Assembly: GCF_000003855.2 (NCBI RefSeq)
Contig: NW_003101678.1
Span: 2,421,134-2,485,133, forward strand
Direction: 5' to 3'
Source of the DNA: Blastomyces gilchristii SLH14081
Taxonomy: Eukaryota > Ascomycota > Eurotiomycetes > Onygenales > Ajellomycetaceae
Length of the DNA: 64,000 nt
Shown in pieces: positions 59,261 to 64,000 of the stretch. Positions within the stretch are counted from its first letter, which is position 1. Every line of letters begins with the position of its first letter. The translations under genes and the position numbers were made by a program. A model generated the notes under the pieces. That model had not been told where the DNA came from, made no database searches, and saw nothing but the letters and a program-made list of their open reading frames with translations.

Positions 59261-59327
59261 GTGGTAGGGGTGGTAGGGGTGGTAAGGGGGGTAGGGGTAA
59301 GGGGTGGAAGTGGTAGGGTAGGGGGGG
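59261..59327 (+). repeat. G-rich tract with G-quadruplex potential
   Basis: About 67 bases made of GGTAGGGGT- and TAAGGGG-type blocks, with at least seven runs of three or more G on the plus strand. It is followed by a GC-rich segment and a TAA microsatellite. Confidence 0.85.
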
Positions 59328-59369
59328 CTGCGCAAGCAGCAAAGCGAGCGTAGGCAAGCGTTTGATGCT

Positions 59370-59392
59370 TGTAATAATAATAATAATAATAA
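59370..59392 (+). repeat. (TAA)n microsatellite
   Basis: About seven TAA/AAT units. It resembles the tail of the LINE family, but no LINE 3' UTR or hairpin precedes it, so it is listed as a simple repeat. Confidence 0.8.
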
Positions 59393-60238
59393 CTGTAAAT
59401 TAGTATTTAAATTTATCAAACTTATAGTATTTATATCTATTTATTATCTTTATTATCTTTTATATTAACTATTAATTATATTTATCCAAGAAGAGAGGCT
59501 GAGCATGCCAAGAAATGTATGGGGGGGCGAGTCTGGAAGTAAACTAACTAGTTAACCTAACTTACCTACCACCCCCGCGAAGTTAGCGGCTTACTTTAGT
59601 TATCATCGCAGCCTCGATTCCATCCAGACTGCTCGACATTGGCAACCACAGGGCGTCGAGGGGCAGTCATCATCCATGGATGCTAGTATATCCATTTGTC
59701 AAGATGGTGCAGATGACGCCTTCGCATTAAAGTCTCCCGAGAAAGGTAGATCAGCCTTTTGTGGGGGAAGTCTAACGGACAGAGGGGTAAGTTGGAGGTT
59801 ATATCCGATATATCTAAAGTCATGGCATTTCTTTATTGTCGATGCTTTCCTTCCAACCGTCGCTGTCGCAAGCTTTCGTAAGCGGAATCCGATCTAGTTA
59901 GTTAACTTTAACTAATTATAAATCCGTTTATAAATCCAGCTTGAGAACGAGGTGGTGGTAGTATCTCATGGTGTCTATCCAGTATCGTCCTCCATGTACC
60001 CATACTATACAACAAGGCCATCAAAGTCAAATATATTTGCATGCCACAACAATTGCGGCGGTTGTCTCTAACTGGTGCTTCTCAGCACTGACTGATGGAA
60101 AACATATTCATCATCTTGACACGTGTTATCGCCCTTGCCCTGGTGAACTCTTCGAAGGCGCTCGGATACACATTCAATTCAAATATTTCTATACTAGCAC
60201 AGCTCTCTCCAGCATATTCGAAATCTCCGATTGATCCC
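59393..60238. other. Intergenic and upstream region of the flavoenzyme gene
   Basis: No supported gene. A 74-codon frame at 59676-59897 has no known domain. Its end, read as FIVDAFLPTVAVASFRK, weakly resembles intron sequence of the next gene near 60865-60915. In-frame codons upstream of 60239 (from 60095) are likely 5' leader rather than coding, because family similarity starts at PWHEGE. Confidence 0.45.
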
Positions 60239-62293
60239 ATGTCTTTCGTCATCGCAGGGAGCGTGCCATGGCACGAGGGCGAAAAGAAAATGCACAAATT
60301 GATGCATAGCCCGGAAAAATATAACCCCACTACTCCCTATCTCAGTCCTGGCGCGGCATATCTCATTCAGAAATCGCCGCTAATCGCTCTAGGCATCACG
60401 GACACTCAGGGACGCCCATGGACGACTATATGGGGTGGAGAAACTGGCTTCGCCGGACCAGTAGCGGAGTCTATAATCGGGATCAGGAATTTTGTCGATA
60501 AGACATATGACCCTGTCGTGGAAACGCTATATGGTGGTAAGAGCAATGGTGAGGTTGTTAAGGAGGAGGGAAAGGGCCGGTTGATGTCTGGGCTATCTCT
60601 AGATATGGAGACTAGGAAAAGGGTGAAGTTGATGGGGAGAATGGTTGCAGGAAATCTAGCAGGCTTGGAGGCTACGGATCCCGATAAGCAGGGAAACGAA
60701 CCTCTACATGCTGGCCAAGCCCAGCTTGTTGTTAAAATTGAGCAGAGTATCGGTGAGTCCCTTCTGTTCCGCTATTCCTATTCCCCTAGAGCAGAAACAA
60801 CCCTTTTCGAATATAGGTTGCAACTCTATCTCAGCGGAGAACAGTATAGGGCATGGGTGTTATTTTTTGACGGTTTCCTAGCTATCTTCGCTGCAGCCTC
60901 GTTTCGTAACGGCCACGCAAAATGCACATTGATTATCTAACTAGAATTGACAGGAAATTGCCCGAAATATATCAACCGAAAGCAAATCACCCCAGTTGTG
61001 CCAAACCCAAAGTTGATATCTGACTCACCACAGCTTCCCCCTGAGGCTATCGAACTTCTCAGCCAGGCCGACACCCTCTTCATATCATCATCCTATGAAG
61101 AATCTATGGGTACCAACATTCGCGGGGGCGCACCAGGGTTCGTCCGTGTAGTCTCTAATGGTATTAACGGAGCTGTAATAGCCTACCCGGAATACTCCGG
61201 AAATCGCCTCTACCAAACATTAGGCAACTTACAAATGACTCCACTTGCAGGATATGTGTTCCCTGGCTTTGAAAACGGCAACGTTCTCTACCTCACCGGG
61301 AAAACAGAAATTCTGGTTAGGAAGGCTGCAGCGGCTCTCCTTCCTAGGTCCAATCTAGCCGTCAAAGTCATAGTAACAAGCGCGAGATATGTTGAAAATG
61401 GCCTTGCATTTCGAGGACAGCCGGGTCAGCCGTCTCCATATAACCCGCCGGTACGGTACCTAACCACTGAAAAGGTGGCGCCATCCATTCAGGTGCCAGA
61501 CGAGAATTCTACGACGGCGACGGTCATCAAAAAAGATATCATAACGCCTTCCATTGGTCGATTCCGATTCAAAGTCTCCGATCCCTCACAGGTGGGGAAA
61601 TGGACTCCCGGGCAGTACGCAACGCTTTCGTTCGCTGGTGAACTTGATATGGGATATAGCCATATGAAAGATGACGACCCCACGAGCATCAACGACGATT
61701 ATATCCGCACCTTCACCGTATCATCATATCCAGGGAGGGGTATTTCTGACGACGAGTTTGAAATTACAGTGAGGAAACACGGCGCCACCACAAGGCACTT
61801 GTTCCAGTCAAACGAGCGGAGTGGAGTTGAAGTGCTACTTAAGGGGTACGCCGGCGATTTCAGGTTCAAAGCCAATACCGAGGGTGAAAACGCGTCTCTT
61901 CCTTATATTGCTGGTGGGATAGGGATTACTCCTCTCATCGCGCAACTTCCAGGAATAGATATACACCGACTACGACTTTTCTGGTCTGTTTCCGTTCAAG
62001 ATCTAGGCCTCGTGCTGGCCACATTCAAACTGTTCCCTGAACTTCCCAAATCTACCGTTCTCTTCATCACCGGCTCGCAGTCAACGGAGAGACCCCTAAC
62101 AGAGGACGAGAAAACTAATTTAACAGCTATAAACGATTCTGGGGTACAGTTCCATTACCGGCGAATGGAGGCAGGTGATCTGGATGTTCCAGGGGCGGAG
62201 GAGTGGTATCTTTGTGCGGGCACGAGTTTGAAGGCTTCAGTGCTGAACTGGCTTGTGGGGAAGAAAATTGTTTATGAAGATTTCGGCTACTGA
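60239..62293 (+). CDS. PNPOx-like split-barrel / FAD-NAD(P)H oxidoreductase fusion protein
   Basis: Two exons, 60239..60752 and 60954..62293, give 617 aa. I chose ATG 60239 (MSFVIAGSVPWHEGE) because family similarity begins there; an in-frame ATG at 60095 would add 48 residues. The N-terminal half is a pyridoxamine-phosphate-oxidase-like FMN split barrel: LITTDTQGRPW-type region seen as ALGITDTQGRPWTTIWGG, then LFISSSYEE, GTNIRGGAPGFVRV and GNLQMTPLAGYVF. The C-terminal half is a ferredoxin-reductase-type module: RTFTVSSYPG (FAD), YIAGGIGITPL and FITGSQ (NAD(P)H), and a terminal YEDFGY. There is no C-terminal 2Fe-2S cysteine cluster, unlike some bacterial relatives. It probably moves electrons from NAD(P)H through FAD to FMN; the substrate is unknown. 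Confidence 0.88.
60753..60953 (+). other. Intron of the flavoenzyme gene (201 bp)
   Basis: GTGAGT donor, CTAACT near 60938 and GACAG acceptor. Splicing joins EQSI to GNCPKYINRKQ, the sequence expected in this family. It is longer than the other introns in the window (87-171 bp). Confidence 0.88.
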
Positions 62294-62796
62294 GTTTTTG
62301 ATATGCCCACACTTGCACTGTTTGATATTTTATTAATTTGCCCACATCGTTAGTTGCCCTTGATCTGGCACATGATGATATTGATCATAATGAGACCTAG
62401 AATATATTACATGTATATGCGTAACATCATCAACTTCAAGGATTATATTATATATATATATATACTTAGACATTTTTGAGTAAATTAATCATTGTTGCTC
62501 GTGGAAGAAACCCTTACAAGCCACAATCCATCCAGGGGTTACCGGCGGGATGACGCGCCACGCCTTCTGCCTTCAAGCCGAACATGGCTTTTATTTATAT
62601 CCACTACTAGTTACTACAGTTCCAACCGCCTACAAGAAGCTCCCAGAGCTCACAGCACCACGAATTAAACAGAACCAAAATTCCCAAGCAGTTCACTTAC
62701 TCAAACGGAATCGTGTATTAAATCTCCAATTCCCTCATCCTATTTCCCTCTTCTCTTGATTATCCAGCGTGGACGACATCATTAATTGTTCCCGCC
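62294..62796. other. Intergenic between flavoenzyme and RING gene
   Basis: Contains a TA-dinucleotide run (62444-62462) and AT-rich sequence suited to 3'-end formation of the upstream gene, then the presumed promoter and 5' leader of the RING gene. A 70-codon frame at 62550-62759 has no recognisable feature. Confidence 0.5.
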
Positions 62797-63806
62797 ATGT
62801 CGTACGAAGGTATGAACATTAATCCTCTCCGCCACTTACGTGCAAAACTACTCCAAGCAATGGAGATATCCATTCTATCCCATTCGTTCTTCCTCCAAAA
62901 AGCGAGATCAAAGAACTGACCCACCCCACAGTCGAACATTCCACCACCCCCTCCAGCGCCAACAGCAATGATATCCGCAACCCCCGCGCCACACCCCGCC
63001 GACCCGACCTCTCCTCCTTCTTTGCAACCCTACAAGAAATCACACCGAACCCCAGCGAGATCCGCACGCGGCCATATGCTGTACCCGTGCCAGGCGACAT
63101 CAGCGCCGCGTACAGATCGCTCGCGGAGGCGCTGAATGTCATGCGCCATCAAACGGGGGATGACGGGTTCCCGGTCCATGACGGGCGTGATGAGGGGCTG
63201 CGGGATGTCGCGGAAGACGGAGATGCGACGGGGGGAGAGGGGCTGTTGTCGAGCATGATTGGGCTTTTGTTGCGGGAGGCGGAGGCGCCGCCGAGGGAGG
63301 TGGAGGGGGTGGGGGAGGCGTTTTGCGATGGTATGTTGTTTAATTTTTGTTGATTATTATTTTACATATGTTATTCACGATCTAACGGTACAACTACAAC
63401 TACAACTTGACGTTTTGCCATGGTGCCAATTGCGCTATTTTGCAGCACTTCCACTGCTCTATTACCATCTTAGCTTTGCTAACCCACATCATACACACCA
63501 GCCCTCGAGCGCGTCCCGACCTCCAGCCTGAAACCCACGCAGGCCTGTCCAATCTGTAGCAACCCTTTCCTCGACGATCCATATCCGCTCGTCGTCCGTC
63601 TCCCCTGCCACACCTCCCACCTCTTCGATCTCGAATGCGTACGGCCTTGGCTCCGATTACGCGGGACGTGTCCGCTTGACCGGGCTGATTTTGGCAAGAA
63701 GGAGCGCGAGCGCGAGCGCGAGAGGATCGAGCGATTGATGAAGAGGGGAAGCGGGAATAGGGCTGGTGATGATGAAGAGGAGGAATGGGATGGGATGTAT
63801 GGATGA
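62797..63806 (+). CDS. RING-finger domain protein, probable E3 ubiquitin ligase
   Basis: Three exons, 62797..62809, 62932..63330 and 63502..63806, encode 238 aa. Both introns have GTATG donors; the first ends CCACAG with ACTGAC near 62915, the second CACCAG with GCTAAC near 63478. Frame and phase join exactly. The first 13-nt exon encodes only MSYE and a split codon. The middle is acidic and low in structure. A RING-like domain follows at about residues 150-192: CPIC, then LPCHTSHLFDLECVRPWL, then CPLD. The last metal ligand is Asp instead of Cys. Exon 3 ends in a Glu/Arg-rich helix and an acidic tail. RING proteins transfer ubiquitin from E2 enzymes; the target is unknown. Confidence 0.87.
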
Positions 63807-64000
63807 GCATTGGTGTGCCGGGTTGCTCTCTCTCGTGGAGATGACAAGGGGCAGTAGACGTGTTTCCCCGCTCCTCTCTCTCCCTTGTCTGATATCTTTC
63901 ATGGCGAAGGGATGGAAGAATGGAGAGTGGCTACTATTTACCATTTGCTTCGTCTTGGATTTGAATGTCAATTTGGGAATGAATGCATGCATGGAGTTAA
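63807..64000. other. 3' flank of the RING gene
   Basis: No gene seen. Minus-strand frames over 63400-63992 are shadows of the purine-rich last exon and its flank. Confidence 0.6.

Noticed and set aside
59370..59392. LINE insertion tail
   Set aside because: TAA repeats are present but no 3' UTR hairpin or LINE sequence precedes them.
63400..63992. Arg/Ser-rich minus-strand ORFs
   Set aside because: Mirror of the purine-rich third exon of the RING gene and its 3' flank.

Overview
The window is ascomycete nuclear DNA. Short phase-consistent spliceosomal introns, a Bys1-family secreted protein gene, and a chromosome split into GC-balanced gene-bearing flanks around a large AT-rich retrotransposon block point to an onygenalean fungus, most like Ajellomycetaceae (Blastomyces and relatives). 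The genus is an inference; no rRNA or barcode locus is present.

Layout. The left flank (1-2630) starts with the last two exons of a GDP-mannose pyrophosphorylase alpha-type gene, followed by about 2.4 kb with only doubtful ORFs. From about 2631 to 54795 the window is one nest of transposable elements. The outer shell is a minus-strand Ty1/copia element (copia-B). A 2,076-bp gag-only copia-like element (copia-A) sits in its left LTR, with a GTAGG target duplication. Two Ty3/gypsy elements cut copia-B pol: Gypsy-1 (5704-14568, minus) and Gypsy-2 (15280-51387, plus). Gypsy-1 carries a chimeric LINE insertion (6276-8434) and two inverted copies of a 504-bp terminal-inverted-repeat element. Gypsy-2 carries two full-length Tad1-like LINEs: LINE-1 (19642-27247) in its integrase and LINE-2 (30388-51057) in its right LTR. 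LINE-2 is cut by Gypsy-3 (34317-47339, plus), which is itself cut by Gypsy-4 (36143-41866, minus) and by truncated LINE-3 (42748-44351, minus). Gypsy-1, -3 and -4 are one chromodomain family. Most boundaries are fixed by equal-length LTR pairs and by 5-bp (LTR), 9-12-bp (LINE) or 10-bp (TIR element) target duplications.

Almost all element coding sequence is broken by C-to-T/G-to-A changes: CG, CC and GG are nearly absent and stop codons are mostly former Gln, Trp or Arg codons. This is repeat-induced point mutation (RIP) or a RIP-like process. The 5' ends of the two full-length LINEs, the right end of the Gypsy-4 right LTR, and the non-LINE part of the chimera are conspicuously less altered. 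No element encodes an intact transposition protein.

The right flank (54796-64000) has a minus-strand Bys1-family gene, a gene-poor interval with a copia relic, diverged repeats and a G-rich tract, then two plus-strand intron-containing genes: a flavoenzyme fusing a PNPOx-like split barrel to a ferredoxin-reductase module, and a RING-type protein. The host genes show no evident shared pathway.
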